In this document: piece by piece, positions 26,001 to 32,995 of the stretch | Numbering within the stretch: the first letter of the stretch is position 1 | Layout of the letters: each line of letters starts with the position of its first letter | Assembly (NCBI GenBank): GCA_020720405.1 | Contig: DYOS01000018.1 | Location: 1-32,995 of the forward strand | Length of the DNA: 32,995 bases | From: Caldithrix sp. | GTDB lineage: Bacteria; Calditrichota; Calditrichia; Calditrichales; Calditrichaceae | Direction of reading: 5' to 3' | The notes under the pieces: generated by a model | What the model saw: the letters and a program-made list of their open reading frames with translations, nothing else | What the model was told of the DNA's origin: nothing | Databases searched by the model: none | Program-made: the position numbers and the translations under genes

Positions 26001-27005
26001 AGATGAGCCGCCATCACCATTATCGGCGTCATTATCATTATCGATGCCGTCATAGGGATTGCCGGGGCTTTCCAGGAATGCATAACCAACCATGCCGACC
26101 GCACCCTGCCAGAACGGATTCCGGGCAGCACTCTGATCAAAATCTCCGGTATAGGTCAGGTTCTCCAGCGGATCGAAAAACGACCAGTCGTCATCGTATT
26201 CCTGCGGGGAATCGTCCCCGGCTGTAACCCCGACATAAGTACCGACGAGCATTCCAAAAACCGTACGCGGGTAGGTCGCTTTACCCTTATTGCTGATTTC
26301 ATATACCCAGAAAATATTATCCTGGGCCAGAATCTGCTGCCATTGCAGACCACGCACCCGGACTTCCAGACCTAATCCATTTCGGCCCGGGTTTGTTGGA
26401 TCCGGCTTAAACCAGAAATCAAATTCGTTTTCTTCGATGACGCTGAATTCGTTGTCATTATGATCATCCATGACAAAAAAAGTTTCCAGATCGGCGCTGG
26501 GCACTTTTCCAAATAAACCATTCCAGGAGCCGTCCCAGGAATTATCCTTATCCGGCCAGTGCGCCGGCCAGGTAGCGGAATTATTGCTGACCGCCGGTGA
26601 AGCCGAGCTTTCATTCAAATAACCGGGCACAGGTTCGAAGGACTGACGTGTGGTGCCATCCACAGAAAAATCTTTTGGCCCGGAAGGGCGGGCCACCGGA
26701 CAGTCAATAACCCAGAAAAAAGTGGTATCGATATCACTGCCCTGCGGCGTATGAAAATACCCATTTACCTCGGCACCGACCAGCGGAGACACATCTCCGA
26801 TATAACCATTGGTATCATAAATCCAGGCGCCGCGCGGTCCGGCCGAGCCTGGCTGGCCAATTACACCATTGTTACGGAACACGGTTTTGACCTGGTTCCC
26901 ATCCAGAATCCCGGTCCGCCGGTACGTGTCATCACTGTATTGGCCGAATGCTGCAGAAAACAGCAGGTGTAAACTTAAAAAAATCCAAATCAGATATTTT
27001 TTCAT
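23055..27005 (-). CDS. Very large T9SS-sorted surface protein with Ca-binding-like Asp repeats and an FnIII-like domain
   Basis: A 1316-aa protein with signal peptide MKKYLIWIFLSLHLLFSAAFGQ. No enzyme domain is recognised. Asp/Asn/Gly-rich calcium-binding-like motifs occur near residue 318 (YDGIDNDNDADNGDG), 425 (YDGIDNDLDGLIDEN), 485 (DGIDNDGDW) and again at about 868-915 (DGVDNNGNW ... EGDGQPTPGEPNLD). An FnIII-like segment starts near 655 (KPTLFAVAGDDSVVLYW). The end (about 1215-1316, VFPNPYIVSHKF ... YGVYFYVVES ... KKGKFAVIK) is a variant T9SS sorting domain. It starts 21 bases after the TonB receptor stop, with GAGGA upstream. Its constant place beside a TonB receptor lacking SusD suggests it acts as the receptor's surface partner. 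That role is inferred from position only. Confidence 0.8.
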   Translation of the reverse strand: MKKYLIWIFLSLHLLFSAAFGQYSDDTYRRTGILDGNQVKTVFRNNGVIGQPGSAGPRGAWIYDTNGYIGDVSPLVGAEVNGYFHTPQGSDIDTTFFWVIDCPVARPSGPKDFSVDGTTRQSFEPVPGYLNESSASPAVSNNSATWPAHWPDKDNSWDGSWNGLFGKVPSADLETFFVMDDHNDNEFSVIEENEFDFWFKPDPTNPGRNGLGLEVRVRGLQWQQILAQDNIFWVYEISNKGKATYPRTVFGMLVGTYVGVTAGDDSPQEYDDDWSFFDPLENLTYTGDFDQSAARNPFWQGAVGMVGYAFLESPGNPYDGIDNDNDADNGDGGSSAAYFIDDNFDAVVATNSSASIPGQTNKFVIIDAVTFNRTVVTFPAGQDTFTIQSLGRTFTLINNQTQLVEGNVINPGSRKAYANPNAYDGIDNDLDGLIDENYFLHYNPRRVDNNGNILFDLQKPTRFINYITGQGNGDDLIDERRDDGIDNDGDWSRNPITGAYIYDDEGNLLDDVGPDNISGSGDIGENDGVPTAGEPNFDATDKDESDQIGLTSFNYFSPAGEVELGDEVLMWTNLQPGYFNVPDAFRDGRPQQGEDGDFTYGSGYFPLTAGQTERMSLALIYAFPVGQFGTSEMIKKLRTVRNIYNSDYRFPKAPDKPTLFAVAGDDSVVLYWDRLAEKSFDPVLREFDFEGYRLYRATDPSFNDARIVTNSDGTVVSYKPIAQYDLQDGVAGWFDPPYDVLQLLQGWTFNLGDETGLKHRYVDYDVQNGRTYYYAVVSYDKGVDSLGIIPAECTKKITQQGSGEVILDINTAQVTPRKAVAGYKRPVMAGNVTQLAGDGFGTIDFDVIDATKLTGHTYEIRFLDTSNDGVDNNGNWIAANDLGADGIAGTHDTGEGDGQPTPGEPNLDQRDIKELESVTTYYSVKDLHEFQEEWEPDDTNFVALSRQNLGGGSIVLQNGTGQVVNADKYSVDLVAGEIRAVNSGDLPDGYYLVTYQYYPVRFSDLIKGSPYITNFSESDYFDGLVLDMENTWITKFDTTGSGFNNEDILYNFRLAFTNAQNPITGKIYKPVFFPSNYEVQFSNEVVDSTSDLFAIPQYPPQPRKFRIFNKTGGYYIEYFHVDLDNDSTLSIYTSGQTRIPEEVYFFEKGLSGAFDVYTWTLQITTDIIGYNYKLTDGDLLSLNAQFPFNKFDLFSFTTEVPQVDQVQAKSDLDKISVFPNPYIVSHKFEPALPPSITSGRGERRIYFTNIPLNARIHIFTVRGDKIATLENEGSMFDGTVTWDLKTNENLNIAYGVYFYVVESSVGTKKGKFAVIK

Positions 27006-27026
27006 ATCATATTCCTCAAAGATCGG

Positions 27027-29846
27027 TTAGAACCGAAAGGTAATTCCGGTTTCAATACGCCGCGGCTCGGAGTAATGGCTCATGTTTTTATACCAGTACT
27101 CCAATGAATTAACCGGTGTCGGGGCATTATTGGCAATGTCCCTGGCCAGGTCGGTGGTAAATCCGGCCCGTCCGGTATCATCATAAACGCCGACCTCATT
27201 CAGATGGTCAAAAACATTCAGTACGCGCAGGAAGTAAGAGAACTCCTGACCGAATAATTGAAAATCCTTATTAAAACGCATATCCACATTCCAGGTGACC
27301 GGTTTCACAGCGCTGTTTTCGCGCAGGTCCGAAACATCGGTTGTCTTGCGGGGTGAATAGGGCAACCCCGAACCCACATTTCCGATCAGGCTCAGACCCC
27401 AGCCCGGCTGAACATAGGAGCAGGTAGTATTCAGGGTGTGGCGCTGATCCCAGGATAAGGGTACCAGCAAAATCTCAGGTTCATTACCAGAAGCCAGAGC
27501 CTGCTGCGCCGCATTTGGATCGGATGCTGTTCCGTCAGCAATCTGGTAGGTATAATCGAGTGTATAATTTAAACCAAGACCGTATGGACTTTTAACAGAC
27601 AGGATAATGCCCTTGGTATAGCCAAAATCGCTGTTGACCAGCTTGCTGTAAGAATCTCCGCCTAACAATTCGATGACATCAGCCCCGGTTCCAACCAGGT
27701 CCCGGATATCCCTGAAATAGGCCGTAACATCGACCACAATGCCCTGCCCGATATCCTGCTTATATCCAATTTCCCCCGAAATCGTTTGCTCCGGCTTCAG
27801 GTCGGCATTGCCAATAATACCCAGATTGCCGGCATTGGAGCCGAATTTGAAGTGCGGATTACGATACAGGAATTCAAAATTTGGGGTCTGGAAAAAATGA
27901 CCATAAGAAAAATGGACAACACCCGTCGCCGTAACCGGAAAAGACACACCAAGCCGGGGACTAAACTGAAGTTTCGGATCAACATCCTGATACCAGTAGG
28001 CTTCCCGGTCCTCCCGGGTCAGCAGTTGTTCGGAATAGTCAATAATGCCATTGCTGTTGGCATCTTCTCCGGCATCAAGCACTCCGTTTTTATTCAGGTC
28101 TTCTGAAACATAAATATTCCAGGGGTTGCGCGGACTGTCGATATCGGGATCCGTCGGGTCGGATAAAACCTGACCGTCCGGGTCGAAATAATCGAAACGG
28201 AAACCAAGATTAACGATCAGATCGTCAAACTCCATTTTGTCCTGTATATAAGTCGAAAATTCGGTCGGTTTTTTCGAATACTGGGCATGATTCAAATGAC
28301 CTGCCGGATAATAAAATGTTTCCATATAGGGTGAATCGGTCAGCTCATTAAAATCACCGCTTACAGACTGAAGATAAATATCATCATAAAACAAGTCGTG
28401 GCTGCGGTATTCGATTCCACCTTTTAACAAATGGGCTTTGGTAACCTGGCTGGTCAGGTCTGCTTTAATCAGGGCGGTTTTTGTATTGCGGGTAAAATAC
28501 TGGTTGCTCATGCCGCCGGTGCGGAAATTTTTACTCGGTATCGTGCTGCCGACCGAAGGATGAACATACCTGGAGTCATGCTTGTCTTCGAACATATACT
28601 GTTGGTATTGTTTGGAAAAATAGGAAAGCCCGACATCATAAAAAGTTCTTTCGGAAACCATGTGGGTCAGTTTGGCCAAATGGGTATTACCGACACGGAA
28701 GCGGTTCAGGTTGCCATTTGGATTATACTGATAACTGCGGTCATAATCCTGATACTCGACATCATCGCGGATAAAGCTGTAAGACAGTTTCATGGTCGGC
28801 GTAACATTATAAATCAGTTTGGCCTGGCCATATACTTTCCGGTTCCAGTTCATAGGAACAAATTTACCATCGCCCAGGGCAGAGGAGTCACGGCTCAGAA
28901 TATATTCGTCATCCACCCGGATCGAGATATTTTCCGGTTCATATTTATTTTCCCCGTAGTACCAGCCGCCGTAGTAAATATATCTGCCATTCAGGTAATA
29001 AGATAATTTGCCAGGCAGAATCTGACCAAACACCCCGGCCTCGGCATTATAGATATTGCCCGGGTCAAAGCCGGCCAGCGGATTGTCCCCGTCCTCGGTT
29101 TCATAAACCTTATCATACGATACATAATCGCCGGCATAAACGGTGACCGACCCGCCAAATTTTTCCGAGGGTTCTTTGGTGGTGATATTGACAATACCGG
29201 ACATGGCCTGTCCGTATTCGGCATTAAAAGCGCCGCTGATAAACTGCAGCTCTTCAACCATATCTTTATTTACTTCCACCACCTGTCCGCCGTCAAAAGC
29301 ATCGGTTACCGGAACACCGTCAATCCAATAGGCCACTTCACCGCTCCGGCCGCCGCGCACATGGCCATCAACAAATCCGGCCTGCAATGACAATACTTCA
29401 CTGATTTCGGTTACCGGCAGGGCCTGAATCTGCGCTCCGCCAACAACAGCGGTTGTTGCCGTAACGTCCTTTTGGATTGCTTCCCTGCTGGCCACAACCG
29501 TAATAACATCAGCCGTTTCCAGAGTTGTCACGCTTAGTTTGATGTCCATTTTTGTAGTCAGATCCACCGAAACCCGGACATTGGAAACCTCAACCGTATT
29601 ATAGCCGATGTACATCACCTGCAAGGTATATTCACCAGGCGGAATATTCAGAATAGCATAGTAACCGGAAATATCTGTGGAAGCGCCGTTCGGTGAATCT
29701 TTAATCAGCACATTGGCGCCCGGCAAAGGCTCCCCTGTTTCCGCATCAATTACCTGACCGGCGATTTTACCCGTATTCCCGGCAGAAAGCACTGAGGCCA
29801 GCGCCAGTAGAATGAGCAGAGTCCGTAAATAAAAATTATTAAGCAT
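27027..29846 (-). CDS. TonB-dependent outer-membrane receptor with carboxypeptidase-regulatory N-domain
   Basis: A 939-aa receptor with signal peptide to about residue 22. Residues about 25-110 form a carboxypeptidase-regulatory-like domain (GKIAGQVIDAETGEPLPGAN). A TonB-box-like DVITVVAS follows near 113-121, then the plug domain (about 125-230; RGGRSGEVAYWIDGVPVTD and FNAEYGQAMSGIVNI), and a beta-barrel to the aromatic C-terminus GITFRF. The architecture resembles SusC-type importers, but no SusD lipoprotein is nearby; instead the next gene encodes a giant T9SS-sorted protein. The ribosome site is excellent (GGAGGA, six bases before the ATG). Together with the amylases in the window, malto-oligosaccharide uptake is likely, though the ligand is inferred. 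It is the second gene of the operon. Confidence 0.92.
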   Translation of the reverse strand: MLNNFYLRTLLILLALASVLSAGNTGKIAGQVIDAETGEPLPGANVLIKDSPNGASTDISGYYAILNIPPGEYTLQVMYIGYNTVEVSNVRVSVDLTTKMDIKLSVTTLETADVITVVASREAIQKDVTATTAVVGGAQIQALPVTEISEVLSLQAGFVDGHVRGGRSGEVAYWIDGVPVTDAFDGGQVVEVNKDMVEELQFISGAFNAEYGQAMSGIVNITTKEPSEKFGGSVTVYAGDYVSYDKVYETEDGDNPLAGFDPGNIYNAEAGVFGQILPGKLSYYLNGRYIYYGGWYYGENKYEPENISIRVDDEYILSRDSSALGDGKFVPMNWNRKVYGQAKLIYNVTPTMKLSYSFIRDDVEYQDYDRSYQYNPNGNLNRFRVGNTHLAKLTHMVSERTFYDVGLSYFSKQYQQYMFEDKHDSRYVHPSVGSTIPSKNFRTGGMSNQYFTRNTKTALIKADLTSQVTKAHLLKGGIEYRSHDLFYDDIYLQSVSGDFNELTDSPYMETFYYPAGHLNHAQYSKKPTEFSTYIQDKMEFDDLIVNLGFRFDYFDPDGQVLSDPTDPDIDSPRNPWNIYVSEDLNKNGVLDAGEDANSNGIIDYSEQLLTREDREAYWYQDVDPKLQFSPRLGVSFPVTATGVVHFSYGHFFQTPNFEFLYRNPHFKFGSNAGNLGIIGNADLKPEQTISGEIGYKQDIGQGIVVDVTAYFRDIRDLVGTGADVIELLGGDSYSKLVNSDFGYTKGIILSVKSPYGLGLNYTLDYTYQIADGTASDPNAAQQALASGNEPEILLVPLSWDQRHTLNTTCSYVQPGWGLSLIGNVGSGLPYSPRKTTDVSDLRENSAVKPVTWNVDMRFNKDFQLFGQEFSYFLRVLNVFDHLNEVGVYDDTGRAGFTTDLARDIANNAPTPVNSLEYWYKNMSHYSEPRRIETGITFRF

Positions 29847-29872
29847 CCGTTCCTCCGGATTAACTTTATTTT

Positions 29873-31330
29873 TTATGAGGCATTCAACAGGCTGTCTACA
29901 TATTCCTGCCAGCGCGGTAAACCATAAAACAGATTTACCGGCGCTTCGACCAGCCGGTTGACGAAATGAGTCTTTTTTACCATTATCCCGACGGGCTGCA
30001 ATTCCACAGCCTGCCAGACCTGATGATTAATTTTGATGGGAAATTTCCCGGCCTTTATTAAAAGAGCCTCTTCCAAACCAGACCAGGCTGAATCGCGGCC
30101 TGCACTCTGCAAATAAGCCTGTCGCTCAACAACTGAGAGATAATAACTATTCCAACCATCCGTTTTCAACTCAACACGGTGGTTTTTTTCATACCCGTTT
30201 TCAGAGGCAAATCTGAAAATGGTTTCATGCTCAACCATCAACCGAACCGCCCGGTAGAAAGAAATTTTAAAGGCCACCTCACTCCGGTAATCAAAAACGT
30301 ACGGGCCAAAAGTCAGCTGGCGCAAAACCGAACGACAATCCAGCAGCGAGCTATCCGGAAAGCGAACCACGGGCAGATCAAGAATGTCCTTGAACCGCTC
30401 ACTGCTGCTAAGGTAAATTTCCCGCGAGAATGGTTTTTCAAAACTCTGGCTGGCCGATTGTTCAAACTGTGTATTTTCCTGCAGAGCATTGAAAACCGGA
30501 CGCAGGGTTGCCCAGCGAATCGCCCCCAGCCGCGGCCGGATCGATCTCTGATAGAAATCCCGGTAACCGGCTTCGGCCTTGACCCGGAATAACCGTTCTT
30601 CCAGCGCAGCCTGCCGGCTTTCAAAATTTTCCGGCGACACGGCAGTACCTGGAAACTGAGCTGCAATTCTGATCACATAAAACTGGCCGGTCATAAAAAA
30701 AGGTGTACTGATTTGGCCGACAGCCATTTGGTACACCTTCTCTTCCAATGCAAAACTTTCATTGCCCCAGAAAATCTGTCGCTGAGGGATGGGCTCCTGA
30801 GCAAGTCCGGCTTGATTCAGATATTCGCGGGCAGCAGTTTTAAAATCAGTACCAGCAACAACACAACGGTTATAAAACCGGGACGCCTGAACGGAATCAT
30901 CAAAAGCCAGGTAATCGATAAGTATATCGGTCAGAGATTTTTTGTATTCATGTTGCAGTTCTTCAGCACTGATCTGAATCCGACGCTCAACCGAATCCAG
31001 ACGCATCTCCTCGATCACCGCCTCGCGCCGGGTCTGATCCCGGGCTATGCGGACATTCTCGGGCAGGGTCTGATGATCCGCCGTTTCGCTAAATAATTTT
31101 TCAGCCAGGATGGAGGCCAGAACAGCCCGCTTCTGCACATCGAGCGGCAAATCTTCATTATAGCTGGGGTTAAAATTAAAACGGGATGCAAACTCGGCAG
31201 CGGTTAAACGGGATCGACCAATTTCAGCTAAAACCGGTTGTTGATTTTCGCGGCGACAGGAAGAGATATTGATCAGGAACAGAAAAACCAGAAGGGTTAG
31301 GAGCAAAAGACGCTGGTCAAAAAACTTCAT
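29873..31330 (-). CDS. SurA/PpiC-like lipoprotein (degenerate parvulin) heading the TonB operon
   Basis: A 485-aa lipoprotein (signal MKFFDQRLLLLTLLVFLFLI, lipobox ISSC, Cys at 25). A SurA-like helical N-domain (about 30-130) is followed by a parvulin-like domain (about 135-235: AFDDSVQASRFYNRCVVAGTDF, then EKVYQMAVGQISTPFF and FYVIRIA). The usual RHIL catalytic strand reads IDYLAF, so isomerase activity is doubtful. A long helical C-terminal part lacks clear similarity. It probably acts as a periplasmic chaperone for the very large outer-membrane proteins encoded downstream. AGGA lies before the ATG; the gap to the TonB gene is 26 bases. The pseudogene at 11379-12002 starts with the same kind of lipoprotein. 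Confidence 0.8.
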   Translation of the reverse strand: MKFFDQRLLLLTLLVFLFLINISSCRRENQQPVLAEIGRSRLTAAEFASRFNFNPSYNEDLPLDVQKRAVLASILAEKLFSETADHQTLPENVRIARDQTRREAVIEEMRLDSVERRIQISAEELQHEYKKSLTDILIDYLAFDDSVQASRFYNRCVVAGTDFKTAAREYLNQAGLAQEPIPQRQIFWGNESFALEEKVYQMAVGQISTPFFMTGQFYVIRIAAQFPGTAVSPENFESRQAALEERLFRVKAEAGYRDFYQRSIRPRLGAIRWATLRPVFNALQENTQFEQSASQSFEKPFSREIYLSSSERFKDILDLPVVRFPDSSLLDCRSVLRQLTFGPYVFDYRSEVAFKISFYRAVRLMVEHETIFRFASENGYEKNHRVELKTDGWNSYYLSVVERQAYLQSAGRDSAWSGLEEALLIKAGKFPIKINHQVWQAVELQPVGIMVKKTHFVNRLVEAPVNLFYGLPRWQEYVDSLLNAS

Positions 31331-31392
31331 GAATATCCTGTATTATGCTCTCTCTGTATGAGGTCAGGTTGAGAACCTTTTTCGTAACTATA

Positions 31393-31420
31393 AACATAGC
31401 TACTATTTTTAGGTTGCCAA
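31393..31420 (-). promoter_or_regulatory. Possible promoter of the PpiC-TonB-T9SS operon
   Basis: On the minus strand, TTGGCA (31415-31420) is separated by 16 bases from TATGTT (31393-31398), a fair sigma-70-like pair. It falls in the 142-base gap between the queuosine transporter gene and the PpiC-like gene, about 63 bases ahead of that start. Promoter consensus in this phylum is uncertain, so the assignment is tentative. Confidence 0.3.
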
Positions 31421-31472
31421 ATTAATCATTAATAAATGCCTAATCAAATTCAATTTTTCAGTTTTCTTTTGT

Positions 31473-32216
31473 TCAGACCTGCCGACCGGAAGCATCATCC
31501 GCCATGCGGTGTGCCGCAACCAAACCGATGTACCGGTCAATCAACCCGTGTCCGAGATAAATAAGCGGAGTAATCAGGACAGCAATTAAAACTTTGTAAC
31601 TGTAATTGGTAATGGCAAAGCCAAGGTACTGCGACAATGTGATTTTACCGGGTAAATAAAAGGCAATGCCAAGTATAACGATGCTGTCCACAAGCTGCGA
31701 AACAACGGTTGAACCGGTGGCCCGCAGCCAGAGTTTTTTGCCGCCGGTTCTGCGCCGGAACATCTGGAAGACAATAACATCCACAATCTGGCTGACCAGA
31801 AAAGCGGTAATCGATCCGGCAATTATCCACAGTGACTGATTAAAAACCTGACTGTAAGCCTGGTCAGAAACCGGTGAGATTCCGGCTGCGGCTGAGGGTA
31901 TCATCGTCAGAAAGACAACCAGAAAAGCGTACAGAATCATCAGCACACCAATGTTGGTTATCCGGCGGACGCCGGACTTACCAAAATATTCGTTGATCAA
32001 ATCGGTTGTCAGAAAAACAATGGGCCAGGGGATGACACCGACACTGAGGATAAACGGCCCGATTTGCGTGCTGAATAAACCAAAATCAAGCAGAAATGTT
32101 GTGTCCGGCGAGCCGAGAACGATAAGCTTGCCGCCGATCAGTTCAGCGATGATGGCATTGGAGATAAAGAAAACACCCAGAATAAAAAATAACCGTTCTT
32201 TTTTTGAATTATCCAT
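31473..32216 (-). CDS. Queuosine precursor transporter, YhhQ/VUT family
   Basis: A 247-aa inner-membrane protein with about six to seven predicted helices. Family features are the N-terminal ISNAIIAELIGGKLIVLG segment, 'GVIPWPIVFLTTDLINEYFG' and 'VSQIVDVIVFQMFRRRTGGK', plus 'RATGSTVVSQLVDSIVILGI' later. YhhQ proteins import 7-deazaguanine precursors (preQ0/preQ1 or queuine) used to make queuosine in tRNA. It is unrelated in function to the carbohydrate genes. It lies on the same strand, 142 bases before the PpiC-like gene, and is divergent from the peroxiredoxin gene. AAGGA lies about eleven bases before the ATG, a somewhat long spacing. Confidence 0.92.
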   Translation of the reverse strand: MDNSKKERLFFILGVFFISNAIIAELIGGKLIVLGSPDTTFLLDFGLFSTQIGPFILSVGVIPWPIVFLTTDLINEYFGKSGVRRITNIGVLMILYAFLVVFLTMIPSAAAGISPVSDQAYSQVFNQSLWIIAGSITAFLVSQIVDVIVFQMFRRRTGGKKLWLRATGSTVVSQLVDSIVILGIAFYLPGKITLSQYLGFAITNYSYKVLIAVLITPLIYLGHGLIDRYIGLVAAHRMADDASGRQV

Positions 32217-32313
32217 TTAATTTCAGTCCTTCCAGAATATTTGCTTTGCTATTGAAGTTAAGCATTGACGCTGTCTGTTTCACAACTGCCTGAACATAAC
32301 CAGCGGAGGAAAT

Positions 32314-32781
32314 ATGCCCGAAAACGGAGATCAGGCTCCTGATTTTGAATTAACCGACCAGAATAATCGCCCACACCGCCTTTCTGCCTATCGCGGGCAA
32401 TGGGTGCTGCTTTATTTTTACCCGAAAGCACTAACACCAGGCTGTACCACTGAAACCTGTAATTTCCAGGAGAAATTTCCGGAATTCACGCAGGTTCAGG
32501 CTCAGATTTTCGGTATTAGCCGGGATAGTGTAAAACAGCAGAAAAAATTTGCAGACAAGTATCAGGTTTTATTTCCTCTGCTCAGTGATGAGACCGGCGT
32601 GGTTTGTGAGAATTATGGGGTCTGGCGGTTGAAATCGCTTTATGGCCGGCAATTTATGGGCATTGCCCGGATGTCGTTCCTGATTAACCCTCAAGGCCGG
32701 ATTGAAAAAATTTATTCAAAAGTGGATGTCAAAACCCATGCGGCAGAGGTCCTACGCGATATTTCAGAACAGATGCGTTAA
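32314..32781 (+). CDS. bcp: Thioredoxin-dependent thiol peroxidase, Bcp/PrxQ peroxiredoxin
   Basis: A 155-aa cytoplasmic peroxiredoxin reducing hydrogen peroxide and organic hydroperoxides with thioredoxin as donor. The start MPENGDQAPDFELTDQNNR and the catalytic segment YFYPKALTPGCTTETCNF give peroxidatic C44 and resolving C49, the PrxQ spacing. The usual 'PKDxTPGCT' reads PKALTPGCT, a minor change. The ribosome site GGAGG is close before the ATG. Length is normal for the family. It is divergent from the queuosine transporter gene and stands alone; nothing ties it to the carbohydrate locus. Confidence 0.95.
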   Translation: MPENGDQAPDFELTDQNNRPHRLSAYRGQWVLLYFYPKALTPGCTTETCNFQEKFPEFTQVQAQIFGISRDSVKQQKKFADKYQVLFPLLSDETGVVCENYGVWRLKSLYGRQFMGIARMSFLINPQGRIEKIYSKVDVKTHAAEVLRDISEQMR

Positions 32782-32841
32782 AACAATGGACAGGGTAAAA
32801 TTTCGGTTCTATCCGTGTTGATCGGTGGCTAGAAGAATTTT

Positions 32842-32995
32842 AGACAGGATAACAGGATTAACAGGATTGAAAAACGCCCCGGCTGTCATCCCGCCCGAGC
32901 GGGAAAAGTTTCCGGTAATCCTGCAGGGGCGGGACCATCTTTTTATTAGCGTTAATTCGCGTCCTTCGTGGCTAAAAATATTTTTGACAGGATAA
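32842..32995. repeat. Dispersed intergenic repeats, including tandem 9-mers and an inverted relative of the left-end repeat
   Basis: At 32844-32869 a nine-base unit (acaggatta) occurs three times in tandem, the first copy one base short. 'ggctaga...gacaggataa' at about 32827-32852 is echoed by 'ggctaaa...gacaggataa' at the window's end (about 32970-32995). Bases 32885-32910 (gtcatcccgcccgagcggg...) are, as reverse complement, a close relative of the element at 64-90. Such strings are common non-coding repeats in many bacterial genomes. There is no gene from 32782 to the end, and the array continues past the window. Confidence 0.7.

Noticed and set aside
32782-32995. Attachment site or insertion-sequence end at the right edge
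   Set aside because: No transposase or integrase gene, no tRNA and no terminal inverted repeat pair with target duplication were seen; the strings fit dispersed intergenic repeats.

Overview
The window (about 47-50% GC by eye) looks like a chromosomal segment of a Gram-negative member of the FCB superphylum, outside the classical Bacteroidota: a Calditrichota, KSB1 or Marinimicrobia-like organism. The reasons are three or four proteins with a type IX secretion (T9SS) C-terminal sorting domain of the 'NYPNPFNP ... SGVYFY ... KMVLMK' type, a PorV/PorQ-like outer-membrane protein, a TonB-dependent receptor with a carboxypeptidase-regulatory N-domain but no SusD partner, several lipoproteins, and an archaeal-style TrmB regulator. 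The phylum is inferred from protein style only.

Layout. 1-306: dispersed intergenic repeats. 307-11318 (minus): a compact eight-gene alpha-glucan operon, read in the order Na+/solute symporter, MalE-like lipoprotein, MalF, MalG, a degenerate esterase-like lipoprotein, TrmB regulator, cytoplasmic GH13, T9SS-exported GH13. Spacing from the MalE-like gene onward is +2 to -4 nt, with two ATGA overlaps. 11379-12002 (minus): a chimeric and frameshifted remnant whose 5' part is a SurA/PpiC-like lipoprotein and whose 3' end is the tail of a T9SS sorting domain, followed by a strong hairpin terminator. 12399-14249 (plus): a membrane-anchored SGNH hydrolase-like protein with TPRs. 14296-18601 (minus): carbamoyltransferase, SxtJ-like membrane protein, a 52-aa SxtK/DUF5989-like protein (16182-16340) and a GH13 lipoprotein. 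18778-19198 (minus): a HicB/HicA toxin-antitoxin pair. 19450-31330 (minus): a five-gene outer-membrane operon of PpiC-like lipoprotein, TonB-dependent receptor, 1316-aa T9SS surface protein, PorV-like protein and a T9SS protein with a lamin-tail domain and four E-set-like modules. 31473-32216 (minus): a YhhQ-type queuosine-precursor transporter. 32314-32781 (plus): a Bcp/PrxQ peroxiredoxin. 32782-32995: more dispersed repeats.

How it fits together (inference). The window reads as a starch/maltodextrin utilisation locus built from unusual parts. T9SS delivers an amylase and binding proteins to the surface. A TonB receptor with a very large T9SS-sorted partner could bring oligosaccharides across the outer membrane, taking the place of SusC/SusD. 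A GH13 lipoprotein trims them. MalEFG and a symporter carry them through the inner membrane, a cytoplasmic GH13 finishes the hydrolysis, and TrmB senses sugar. No MalK ATPase is present, so one must be supplied from elsewhere. The most unusual observation is the chimeric gene at 11379-12002. Its two ends match the first and last gene types of the intact operon at 19450-31330, as if a sister operon had collapsed by an internal deletion next to the amylase operon.
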